A DNA stretch of 5,034 nucleotides. It comes from an uncultured Clostridia bacterium (GTDB taxonomy: Bacteria; Bacillota_A; Clostridia; Christensenellales; CAG-138). The notes under the pieces were generated by a model. That model was not told where the DNA came from and did no database searches. It saw only the letters and a list, made by a program, of their open reading frames with translations. Of the stretch, positions 1-5,034 are shown in pieces (within the stretch, counting starts at the first letter, position 1; every line of letters starts with the position of its first letter). Position numbers and translations under genes: made by a program. Location: assembly GCA_946623765.1 (NCBI GenBank), contig CAMORL010000122.1:1-5034 (forward strand), in the 5' to 3' direction.

Positions 1-1
1 G

Positions 2-58
2 CTCTTTCCGCTTTCGCTCACGGCGGCGCTTCTGCTTTGTCTGTTCCTGCTCGGCTGC
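2..58 (+). other. Lipoprotein signal peptide (hydrophobic core and lipobox)
   Basis: The visible 19 codons read as a Leu/Ala/Phe-rich segment ending L-L-G-C at 50-58, a canonical signal peptidase II lipobox; the Cys at 56-58 would be lipidated by Lgt. Charged and small polar residues (RADRTPQ) follow directly, as expected for a mature lipoprotein N-terminus. The positively charged n-region and the start codon are outside the window. Confidence 0.85.
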
Positions 59-1561
59 AGAGCAGACCGCACGCCGCAGTCCGAAGCAGCCGTTTCGCCG
101 ACCGCCGCATCGACTGCGCAGCCGACCGCCGTACCCACGCCCGAGCCGATTCTGCTCGGCGGGCAGGCGTTTTCCGGCGCGGAAACCGCGCTCAGGCTGA
201 CGCTCACGGCGGATGAAATGCCGCTGCTCGAACAGTTTTCCGCGCTCAAGGAGCTCGATCTTTCCGGCAGCACATGTTATGCGGAGATCAAGGCGTACGC
301 GGAAGCGCATCCGGAGGTGACCGTACGCTGTACGGTGCACGCGGACGGACAGGATATCCCGAACGATGCGACAGAGATTGCCGTGTCTTCCCCGCTCGAT
401 CCCGCTGCGCTGTCCCTGCTGACCGCGCTCCGGTCCTGTACCGTGACGGAGCCCGTCTCCCCCGCCGACGCCGCGGCAATGCGCGAAGCCCTGCCGGACG
501 CTGCGCTTGCTTACACGGTTTCGTTCTGCGGGCTGACCGTAAACAGCGACGCGCAGACGCTTGATCTTTCCGCCGTCGCGCCGGATCGGATCGACGAGAT
601 CATCCCCGCGCTTGCGGTGCTCCCGGACCTTACAGAGATCCGGCTGGATCCCGAAGAGGGTCCCTCCCTGTGGACGCTGGAGGACGCTGGCGTGATCGGA
701 CGCGCGCGGACCGACGTCGCCGTGAACCATGCCGTCACCGTGTTCGATACAGACTTCAATCTTGCGGACGAAGTCGTCACGTTCAAGGATATCGACCTGA
801 AAAACCGCGAGGACGAGGTTCGCACGGTCCTTGCGTGTATGCCGCACGTGACGCGCGCCGTCTTCGATCGCTGTGAAATCCCGGACGACCGGATGGCAAT
901 GCTGCGCAGTGAGTTTTCCTCGCCGAAGGTCGTCTGGCGCATCTTCATGAAATACTATTCCTGCTTCACCGACGTCATTATGATCCGGTTCTCGGACAAC
1001 GACGAGCTCCGCAAGCTGCACGACAAGGACACCGCGCCGCTGGTCTACTGCAGCGAGCTCCGCTATCTCGACCTCGGACACAACAGAATCACGGACGCAT
1101 ACTTCCTCGAAAACATGCCGGATCTTGAAGTGCTGATCCTCGCAGTCGGCGAGACGACCGACGTCTCCGCGCTGAAGTATTGTAAAAAGCTGGAATACTG
1201 CGAGATCTTTTCCAGTCACGTTGCCGACATCTCCGTGCTTGCAAACTGCACGGAGCTCGAACATCTGAACATCTCGCGCACGAATATTACGGACATTACG
1301 CCGATTTTCGGGCTCAAGAAGCTGAAGCGGCTCTGGCTTTCCCTGAGTCCCATTCCGAAAGAACAGATCGAGGCGTTCAAAGCGCTCATGCCGGATTGTG
1401 TCGTCGACACCCGTGCGGACGATCCGACCGGTCCCGGCTGGCGGTTCTTCGGCGATTTCAACCTGAACTATACCCCGCGCTACCGGCTGCTGCGCAAACA
1501 GATGTGCTACGACAAGCTGTATATCCGCAGCTATTCCGAGTGGGACCGTCCGCAGCCGTGA
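2..1561 (+). CDS. Leucine-rich-repeat surface lipoprotein, 5' end outside window
   Basis: The reading frame is open from the first bases to a TGA at 1559-1561, giving 519 residues in the window; the start codon lies upstream. The first residues form a hydrophobic signal-peptide core ending in a lipobox, LLGC, with the Cys codon at 56-58, so the mature protein should be lipid-anchored on the outer face of the membrane. Then follow a Thr/Pro/Ala linker containing PTPEP (about 59-165), four degenerate repeats of 60-73 residues (about 185-976), four regular 22-residue LRRs with a terminal unit (1058-1396), and a tail with TGPGWR and aromatic residues (about 1430-1558) that I take as a C-terminal cap. 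No catalytic motif is visible. LRR lipoproteins of this kind usually bind proteins or glycans, so a recognition role is inferred. The ATG at 218 is internal to this frame and is not the start, because it would remove the signal peptide. The gene converges with the amidase gene, 151 bp between stops. Confidence 0.9.
   Translation, partial: LFPLSLTAALLLCLFLLGCRADRTPQSEAAVSPTAASTAQPTAVPTPEPILLGGQAFSGAETALRLTLTADEMPLLEQFSALKELDLSGSTCYAEIKAYAEAHPEVTVRCTVHADGQDIPNDATEIAVSSPLDPAALSLLTALRSCTVTEPVSPADAAAMREALPDAALAYTVSFCGLTVNSDAQTLDLSAVAPDRIDEIIPALAVLPDLTEIRLDPEEGPSLWTLEDAGVIGRARTDVAVNHAVTVFDTDFNLADEVVTFKDIDLKNREDEVRTVLACMPHVTRAVFDRCEIPDDRMAMLRSEFSSPKVVWRIFMKYYSCFTDVIMIRFSDNDELRKLHDKDTAPLVYCSELRYLDLGHNRITDAYFLENMPDLEVLILAVGETTDVSALKYCKKLEYCEIFSSHVADISVLANCTELEHLNISRTNITDITPIFGLKKLKRLWLSLSPIPKEQIEAFKALMPDCVVDTRADDPTGPGWRFFGDFNLNYTPRYRLLRKQMCYDKLYIRSYSEWDRPQP
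185..976 (+). repeat. Four degenerate 60-73-residue protein repeats in the lipoprotein
   Basis: At protein level the region divides into four units at about 185-367, 368-550, 551-769 and 770-976. Each begins with a short beta-like stretch (LRLTL, TEIAV, QTLDLS, VTFKDIDL). Then come an acidic or helical segment, a leucine-rich step such as LKELDL, LRSCTV, LTEIRL or VTRAVF, and a helix. Each ends near a Pro or Ser with a Val-rich strand and often a closing Asp. DNA identity between units is low, so these are old duplications or structurally constrained LRR-like units. The alignment is by eye. Confidence 0.55.
1058..1396 (+). repeat. Four 22-residue leucine-rich repeats plus terminal unit
   Basis: Four consecutive units of exactly 22 codons start at 1058, 1124, 1190 and 1256, and a longer final unit occupies 1322-1396. 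Units begin LRYLDLGHN, LEVLILAVG, LEYCEIFSS, LEHLNISRT and LKRLWLSLS. In units 2-4 the second half follows the pattern (T/A/I)-D-(V/I)-(S/T)-x-(L/I), for example TDVSAL, ADISVL and TDITPI. This is the internalin-type LRR consensus, which forms a curved solenoid with a parallel beta-sheet on the concave, ligand-binding face. Confidence 0.9.
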
Positions 1562-1632
1562 TCCCGGCGTCATGCCGAGAAAACGGAACGGCGACGAAGG
1601 ATCCGCAGGGAACGCGCATCCGGACAGATACA

Positions 1633-1679
1633 AAAAGGGCTGTCGGAAATCCTCAATCGAGGTTCCCGACAGCTCTTTT
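1633..1679. terminator. Bidirectional stem-loop terminator between converging genes
   Basis: The arms AAAAGGGCTGTCGG (1633-1646) and CCGACAGCTCTTTT (1666-1679) pair over 14 bp with a single G-U wobble. The 19-nt loop contains a further CCTC/GAGG stem (1651-1654 with 1659-1662). The A-rich left arm and T-rich right arm supply a U-tract on either strand: CTCTTTTG on plus and CCCTTTTTG on minus. The hairpin lies 71 bp after the lipoprotein stop and 33 bp after the amidase stop, so it can end both converging transcripts. Confidence 0.85.
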
Positions 1680-1712
1680 GATTCATAGGTGTTCCGGATC
1701 GTTCCGCCGCGT

Positions 1713-3416
1713 TCACATGCGGTATCTGCGCCGCTTCACAAGCATAACGATGCACCCGATCGCGCCGACGCCGACCGCCGCGCCGCCGAGAATCCAGAGG
1801 AGTTTCCGGTCGCGGGCGAGATTCTCCGATTCCGCATCGCTGAGATTGTATTTCGGCGGCTCTTTCGGCGCTTCTTGAGATTCCGTCGCTTCCGCAACGG
1901 TGTTCTGCGCCGTCGCGGATTCCGTCGCGCCGGCGTCTGCCGCCGCAGGCGTCTTTGCAGGTTCTTGAGCGGGTTCCTCCGTCGGTTCTTCCGCAGGCTC
2001 TTGTGTGGGCGCTTCGGTGGGTTCCGGCGTAGGCTCGGGCGTAGGTTCTTCCGTGGGTTCCGGCGCGGCACTGTACACGAAATCCGCAGGGACCGGGACC
2101 TTGTACTGCGCCGAAATGATGTAATTCCGTTCCAGCGGAATGCCGCGAACATCCTCGCTCCACACCGCATCCGCCGTATGTCCCTCGAACAGCCCGCGGA
2201 TCTCGGGGATCTCGTCGAGCGTATGGCGGAACGGCACCTGATAGGACCTCGAACCGAGCGCGTCGCAGAACGTGACCGTATATTCGGTGTTCTGCTCCAC
2301 CGCGTTTTTCAGAAACTCCGGCCACGCGTCCTCGGGGATATGGTAGTTCTGCCAGTATTTCAGCATATTCTGCAGCGTTGCGGTGTTGTAGAACACGCCG
2401 TCCATGTTGAAGACCTTGCAGTATTTTGAGTACGTGGCGAACGGCTTTTTGCAGTAGACCTGACCGCCCTCGTCGTTGTTCGATTCGGCGACCATGTAGC
2501 CGTCGCTCTCGCCGTCCCCATCCTCGTCGTACCGGTCGATGATGACCATTTCGTGCAGCGTACTGCTCTGCAGAACATCGCCGCCGCGTCCCTCGTAGGT
2601 GCCGACCCTGTTCGCGCTGCGCTTGCCGATGCCGCCGATATCGCCCGCTTTGTGATTGCCGTCCGGATAGGTGTTCCTAAGATTCAGCCCCGCGAGGCGA
2701 AATGCGTAATGCACAAATCCGTTGCAGTGCGTGCCCGCTTCATGCTCCGGATGCGCCAGTCCGGTGTAGTATTCGAACTCCTTCTTGTTGCTGAGATCGT
2801 ACACCGTGCCCCAGTCCGGATTCAGATACCAGCCGTATTCGCGCATGGGATAGTATCCGAGGAAGCAGAACGGAATGCGGATGCCGAATTCCTGAAGCTT
2901 TGAGATCTGCGTCATGACGCCGACGACGACGGCTTCCCGCGTATACATGCCCGCCTTAGCGACGTTTTCCGCAATCAGCGCGTCGAGCTCTTCGACCGAA
3001 TAATTGCAGTATTTCGGCAGATAGGAGGAGATCGCCTCCGTGGGGAACTCCGTGTTATCCATGCGGTAGTAGGTATTGTAGACCTTCGGCATTTCCACAA
3101 ACCACGGACCGTACATATCGCCGTCCGTGTCGCGCAGCCAAAGATAGTAGTCTCCCGGATACTTGGTCACACGGAGGAACGTATCGCTCCATTTGAGCCA
3201 ATCGTGATTCTTCTCCTTCGGCTTATCGGGGATCACGCCGAAATAGTATCCTTCCATTTCGCAATGCTCGGCGCGGATCTCGATGTTGATGATGACGCCG
3301 AGTTCAAAAGAGATGTCCGTGACCTCCAGCTTCTTCTGCGGCGCCGTTTCGCCGGACGCCTTCAGAACCGGAATCAACAGCAGAATGGCAAGAATCCAAA
3401 GCACGGCTCGTTTCAT
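1713..3416 (-). CDS. Secreted, membrane-anchored NlpC/P60- or CHAP-like cysteine amidase
   Basis: This complete 567-residue protein probably cleaves a peptide bond in peptidoglycan stem peptides or a related extracellular substrate. A signal peptide (about residues 1-20, LKA before the likely cut) is followed by an Ig/FN3-like beta domain (about 28-112). The catalytic domain (about 140-345) has the nucleophile motif T-H-C-N-G-F at Cys231, then GDV at 279-281 and L-H-E-M-V at His288, in the Cys-then-His order of NlpC/P60 and CHAP folds. Asn313 or Asn314 may be the third polar residue. An acidic Asp-Gly loop (294-311) follows the His. Residues 376-440 resemble an InlB-B/Listeria-Bacteroides repeat, ending ISAQYK. 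A Pro/Glu/Thr spacer (452-488), an Ala/Thr/Ser-rich stretch and a membrane helix (539-560) with a KRRRYRM tail complete the protein. The start is supported by GGAGGG upstream and by the signal peptide. The gene diverges from the deacetylase gene, which has the same layout. The exact peptidase subfamily and substrate are uncertain. Confidence 0.9.
   Translation of the reverse strand: MKRAVLWILAILLLIPVLKASGETAPQKKLEVTDISFELGVIINIEIRAEHCEMEGYYFGVIPDKPKEKNHDWLKWSDTFLRVTKYPGDYYLWLRDTDGDMYGPWFVEMPKVYNTYYRMDNTEFPTEAISSYLPKYCNYSVEELDALIAENVAKAGMYTREAVVVGVMTQISKLQEFGIRIPFCFLGYYPMREYGWYLNPDWGTVYDLSNKKEFEYYTGLAHPEHEAGTHCNGFVHYAFRLAGLNLRNTYPDGNHKAGDIGGIGKRSANRVGTYEGRGGDVLQSSTLHEMVIIDRYDEDGDGESDGYMVAESNNDEGGQVYCKKPFATYSKYCKVFNMDGVFYNTATLQNMLKYWQNYHIPEDAWPEFLKNAVEQNTEYTVTFCDALGSRSYQVPFRHTLDEIPEIRGLFEGHTADAVWSEDVRGIPLERNYIISAQYKVPVPADFVYSAAPEPTEEPTPEPTPEPTEAPTQEPAEEPTEEPAQEPAKTPAAADAGATESATAQNTVAEATESQEAPKEPPKYNLSDAESENLARDRKLLWILGGAAVGVGAIGCIVMLVKRRRYRM
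1737..1802 (-). other. C-terminal membrane anchor of the amidase
   Basis: Codons 539-560 encode a Leu/Ile/Val/Ala/Gly helix (LLWILGGAAVGVGAIGC and onward) followed by KRRRYRM and the stop. No LPXTG-type sorting motif precedes it, so the protein is predicted to stay embedded in the membrane rather than be sortase-linked to the wall. The basic tail fits a cytoplasmic stop-transfer end. Confidence 0.8.
1953..2063 (-). repeat. Pro/Glu/Thr-rich spacer repeat in the amidase gene
   Basis: Codons 452-488 encode short EPT, EEPT, PEPT and EEPA units, an acidic extended spacer between the globular modules and the anchor. The DNA is correspondingly repetitive. It is imperfectly inverted-repeated with the deacetylase linker at 4784-4891; the longest shared exact stretch I found by eye is 14 nt, GAAGAACCTACGCC. 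Confidence 0.85.
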
Positions 3417-3427
3417 TATAGATCAAT

Positions 3428-3433
3428 CCCTCC
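3428..3433 (-). promoter_or_regulatory. Ribosome binding site of the amidase gene
   Basis: On the minus strand GGAGGG lies 11 nt before the ATG at 3416, a strong Shine-Dalgarno with slightly long spacing. It supports this start, and the first codons give a proper signal peptide. Confidence 0.8.
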
Positions 3434-3460
3434 GGATGGTATTACTAAACAGTAAAATTA

Positions 3461-3489
3461 ATTATATCATACTCCGGCGAAAACCGCAA
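3461..3489 (-). promoter_or_regulatory. Sigma-A-type promoter of the amidase gene
   Basis: On the minus strand a perfect TATAAT (3461-3466) is preceded by an extended -10 TG (TGATATAAT). A weak -35, TTGCGG (3484-3489), stands 17 bp upstream. The predicted transcript start is near 3454, leaving a leader of about 37 nt. The extended -10 may compensate for the -35, which matches the consensus only in TTG. Confidence 0.75.
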
Positions 3490-3496
3490 CCGTCCG

Positions 3497-3511
3497 TGTC
3501 AATTCTTGACA
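3497..3511. promoter_or_regulatory. Perfect 6-3-6 palindrome over the deacetylase -35 box, possible operator
   Basis: TGTCAA-TTC-TTGACA is a perfect inverted repeat with a 3-nt centre. Its right arm is the entire -35 hexamer of the plus-strand promoter. A dimeric regulator bound here would block that promoter, and the site also lies 8 bp upstream of the minus-strand -35 box. The symmetry could be chance, so the operator role is only inferred. Confidence 0.35.
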
Positions 3512-3534
3512 GCGTTTCCATAATATGCTATGCT
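3506..3534 (+). promoter_or_regulatory. Sigma-A-type promoter of the deacetylase gene
   Basis: A perfect TTGACA (3506-3511), a 17-bp spacer and TATGCT (3529-3534) preceded by TG at 3526-3527 form a strong vegetative promoter with an extended -10. The transcript should start near 3541, giving a leader of about 30 nt. It is arranged back-to-back with the amidase promoter without overlap. Confidence 0.85.
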
Positions 3535-3559
3535 GTTTTTAACGATTTTCTGAATACGC

Positions 3560-3565
3560 AGAGGA
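3560..3565 (+). promoter_or_regulatory. Ribosome binding site of the deacetylase gene
   Basis: AGAGGA stands 6 nt before the ATG at 3572-3574, good spacing for a Shine-Dalgarno. It fixes the start at an ATG followed directly by a signal peptide. Confidence 0.8.
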
Positions 3566-3571
3566 TACATT

Positions 3572-5034
3572 ATGCGTCGTTTATTTGCCGGATTTCTGGC
3601 GTTTTTTCTTTGTCTGCCGCTGTTTTTCTCCGCAGCGCGCGCAGATTCGAAGCAGAGCGAGCTGCTTTTGAACGACCGCTGCACACTGGATTGGAAAGGA
3701 TTCTGCAACTACCCGGTTCGGCTGACGGACTGGAACTGTGAAACAGGCGCCGCTTCCGCAAACGGCGGCACCGCGAGCATCTACTGGACCGCCGATGTTC
3801 CCGTGGGGCTGATGTACTGGGAATGGACCGTTCCGCCGGAGGATTGCAGCTTTACGTTCCTCGACGAAAACAAACAGCCCATCAGTACGAGCGTACGGCA
3901 TCGGGACGGAGACCGCGGATACCTTTACGTGCCGGAAGAAGCGCGCGGCGTGACCCTGGAGATCAAGGACCGCTTCCGCATGACGGAGTGGCATCTCTAC
4001 GAAAAGGACCGTCTGCCCGACGCGGTGCATCTTTGGGAACAGGCGCCGGACAAGTGCGACATCATGCTGGTCGTCGCGCATTCCGACGATGAACTCGTCA
4101 TGATGGGCGGCATCGTCCCGACCTATGCAGGCGAGCGCAAATTCCGCGTGCAGGTCATATACTGCTACTCCCCCGTCGTTCTGGACCGCAACAAGGAGGT
4201 CCGCCACACGGAAGAAAACCGTCACGGCGAAGCGCTCGAAGGGCTGTGGTTCAGCGGCGTACGGACGCTTCCCGTCTTCCTGTACATCGAGCAGGAAAAC
4301 CACTACCGCTATGACGAGAAGCTCACCCGTGAGATTCGCCGCTTCAAGCCCGAAGTCGTCATCACGCACGACGTCAACGGCGAATACGGCAATCCCGGGC
4401 ACAAGCTCGTCAGCAAGAAATGTCAGGAAGCCGTTGCAGCTGCTTCGGATCCCGACAAGTTCCCCGCTTCCGCCGAGGAATACGGAACCTGGCAGGTCAA
4501 GAAATTCTATCTGCACCTGTATCAGGAAAACCAGATCGTCATGGATTTTGACACGCCGCTCTCCGCGTTCAACGGCAAAACGGCGTTTGAAATGGCGCAG
4601 GACGCCTATGCGTTCCATCAGTCGCAGCGCCGCTCGTGGCTCGACGAACTGAAATCCAATCGCTACGATTGCCGCAAATACGGGCTCTTCTCCACTACCG
4701 TAGGTCCGGACGTCGAGAAAAACGATTTTCTCGAAAACATCCCGCCGGAACTGTTGAGCAATCATGTCGAGGCTGCGCCCAAACCCACCGAAGAACCTAC
4801 GCCGGAACCTACGGAGGAACCCACGCCGGAACCTTCGGAGGAACCTACCGAGGCGCCCACGCCGGAGCCTACCGCAGAGCCCGTGCCGGAGCTTACAGAA
4901 ACGCCTCAGCCCATCGACGAACCCGTTGAAACGCCCGAACCCGCCGCGTCGCCCGTTCCGACCGCAGTGCCTGCGCCGGAACCCGCGTCCTCCGGTCTGA
5001 ACTCTCCGCTCATTCTGCTCGGCGGTCTTGCGAT
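3572..5034 (+). CDS. Secreted LmbE/PIG-L family deacetylase with P-E-T linker, 3' end outside window
   Basis: The frame stays open to the window end, giving 487 complete codons and no stop. Family members are zinc-dependent enzymes that remove acetyl groups from N-acetylglucosaminyl compounds (MshB, BshB, PIG-L, chitobiose deacetylases). The signal peptide (residues 1-24) ends A-R-A before the likely cut. Residues about 26-145 form a beta-rich, Trp- and Cys-containing domain that may be a carbohydrate-binding or discoidin-like sandwich. The catalytic domain (about 162-390) has AHSDDE at 169-174, a variant of the AHPDDE zinc and catalytic motif, and GEYGNPGH at 270-277. His277 fits the last zinc ligand; Asn274 replaces the first His of the common HPDH. 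Residues 404-473 are a Pro/Glu/Thr/Ala spacer. NSPLILLGGLA at the end looks like the start of a membrane anchor, as in the divergent amidase. Export argues against a thiol-biosynthesis role and for an envelope or environmental glycan substrate. The substrate is unknown. Confidence 0.92.
   Translation, partial: MRRLFAGFLAFFLCLPLFFSAARADSKQSELLLNDRCTLDWKGFCNYPVRLTDWNCETGAASANGGTASIYWTADVPVGLMYWEWTVPPEDCSFTFLDENKQPISTSVRHRDGDRGYLYVPEEARGVTLEIKDRFRMTEWHLYEKDRLPDAVHLWEQAPDKCDIMLVVAHSDDELVMMGGIVPTYAGERKFRVQVIYCYSPVVLDRNKEVRHTEENRHGEALEGLWFSGVRTLPVFLYIEQENHYRYDEKLTREIRRFKPEVVITHDVNGEYGNPGHKLVSKKCQEAVAAASDPDKFPASAEEYGTWQVKKFYLHLYQENQIVMDFDTPLSAFNGKTAFEMAQDAYAFHQSQRRSWLDELKSNRYDCRKYGLFSTTVGPDVEKNDFLENIPPELLSNHVEAAPKPTEEPTPEPTEEPTPEPSEEPTEAPTPEPTAEPVPELTETPQPIDEPVETPEPAASPVPTAVPAPEPASSGLNSPLILLGGLA
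4784..4891 (+). repeat. Pro/Glu/Thr-rich spacer repeat in the deacetylase gene
   Basis: Codons 405-440 encode tandem PTEE, PTPE, PSEE and PTEA units that continue as a looser Pro/Glu/Ala stretch to about 4990. The composition matches the amidase spacer on the other strand, and both contain PTEAPT. It is read as a flexible stalk lifting the enzyme off the membrane. Confidence 0.85.

Noticed and set aside
218..220. ATG as start of the LRR lipoprotein
   Set aside because: The same frame is open upstream to the window edge and encodes a lipobox signal peptide, so this Met is internal.
1565..1577. Small CGGC/GCCG hairpin just after the lipoprotein stop
   Set aside because: It has a 4-bp stem and no T-tract; the 14-bp hairpin at 1633-1679 is the credible terminator.
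1710..1860. Sortase-type sorting signal at the amidase C-terminus
   Set aside because: There is a hydrophobic helix and a basic tail, but no LPXTG-like motif before the helix.
1570..2429. Arg-rich open frames on both strands over the amidase 3' part (minus 1570-2325, plus 1689-2429)
   Set aside because: Their composition is dominated by Arg and Gly from out-of-frame reading of the P-E-T repeat and GC-rich codons. They overlap the well-supported amidase gene and cross the terminator.
3581..4765. Long open frame of 394 codons on the minus strand opposite the deacetylase
   Set aside because: The plus-strand frame has a signal peptide, catalytic motifs, a ribosome binding site and a promoter. 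The antisense frame is open because of GC-rich codon bias and shows no recognisable motif or ribosome binding site.
4784..4891. Possible CRISPR-like or tandem DNA repeat array
   Set aside because: The periodicity follows codons for a Pro/Glu/Thr peptide, units vary in length and sequence, and there are no unique spacers.

Overview
The window looks like chromosomal DNA of a GC-rich (roughly 58-60 % by eye) Gram-positive gut-type Clostridia, perhaps Christensenellales or Oscillospirales. This is inferred from purine-rich ribosome binding sites, consensus-like TTGACA/TATAAT promoters, a lipobox, and surface proteins with Pro/Glu/Thr-rich spacers ending in a single membrane anchor. No taxonomic marker gene is present, so the assignment is tentative. 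No mobile element, RNA gene or CRISPR array was seen.

There are three protein genes, all predicted to be exported. (1) Positions 2-1561, plus strand: the 3' part of a lipoprotein gene whose start lies upstream. After the lipobox come a short Pro/Thr linker, four degenerate 60-73-residue repeats, four clean 22-residue internalin-type leucine-rich repeats and a capping tail. (2) Positions 1713-3416, minus strand: a complete 567-residue secreted NlpC/P60- or CHAP-like cysteine peptidase/amidase with an N-terminal beta domain, an InlB-B-like module, a Pro/Glu/Thr linker and a C-terminal membrane anchor. (3) Positions 3572-5034, plus strand: a secreted LmbE/PIG-L-type deacetylase, cut by the window end just as its own membrane anchor begins.

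Genes 1 and 2 converge on a strong stem-loop that can serve as terminator in both directions. Genes 2 and 3 diverge from a 155-bp region holding two good, non-overlapping sigma-A-type promoters, each with an extended -10 TG. The -35 box of gene 3 lies in a perfect 6-3-6 palindrome, a possible operator.

The most interesting theme is that genes 2 and 3 encode different enzymes with the same architecture: signal peptide, beta domain, catalytic domain, P-E-T spacer, membrane anchor. They share one control region. This suggests a pair of membrane-tethered enzymes acting together on the cell envelope or an extracellular glycan or glycopeptide, possibly with the LRR lipoprotein as a recognition partner. 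The substrates cannot be read from the sequence.
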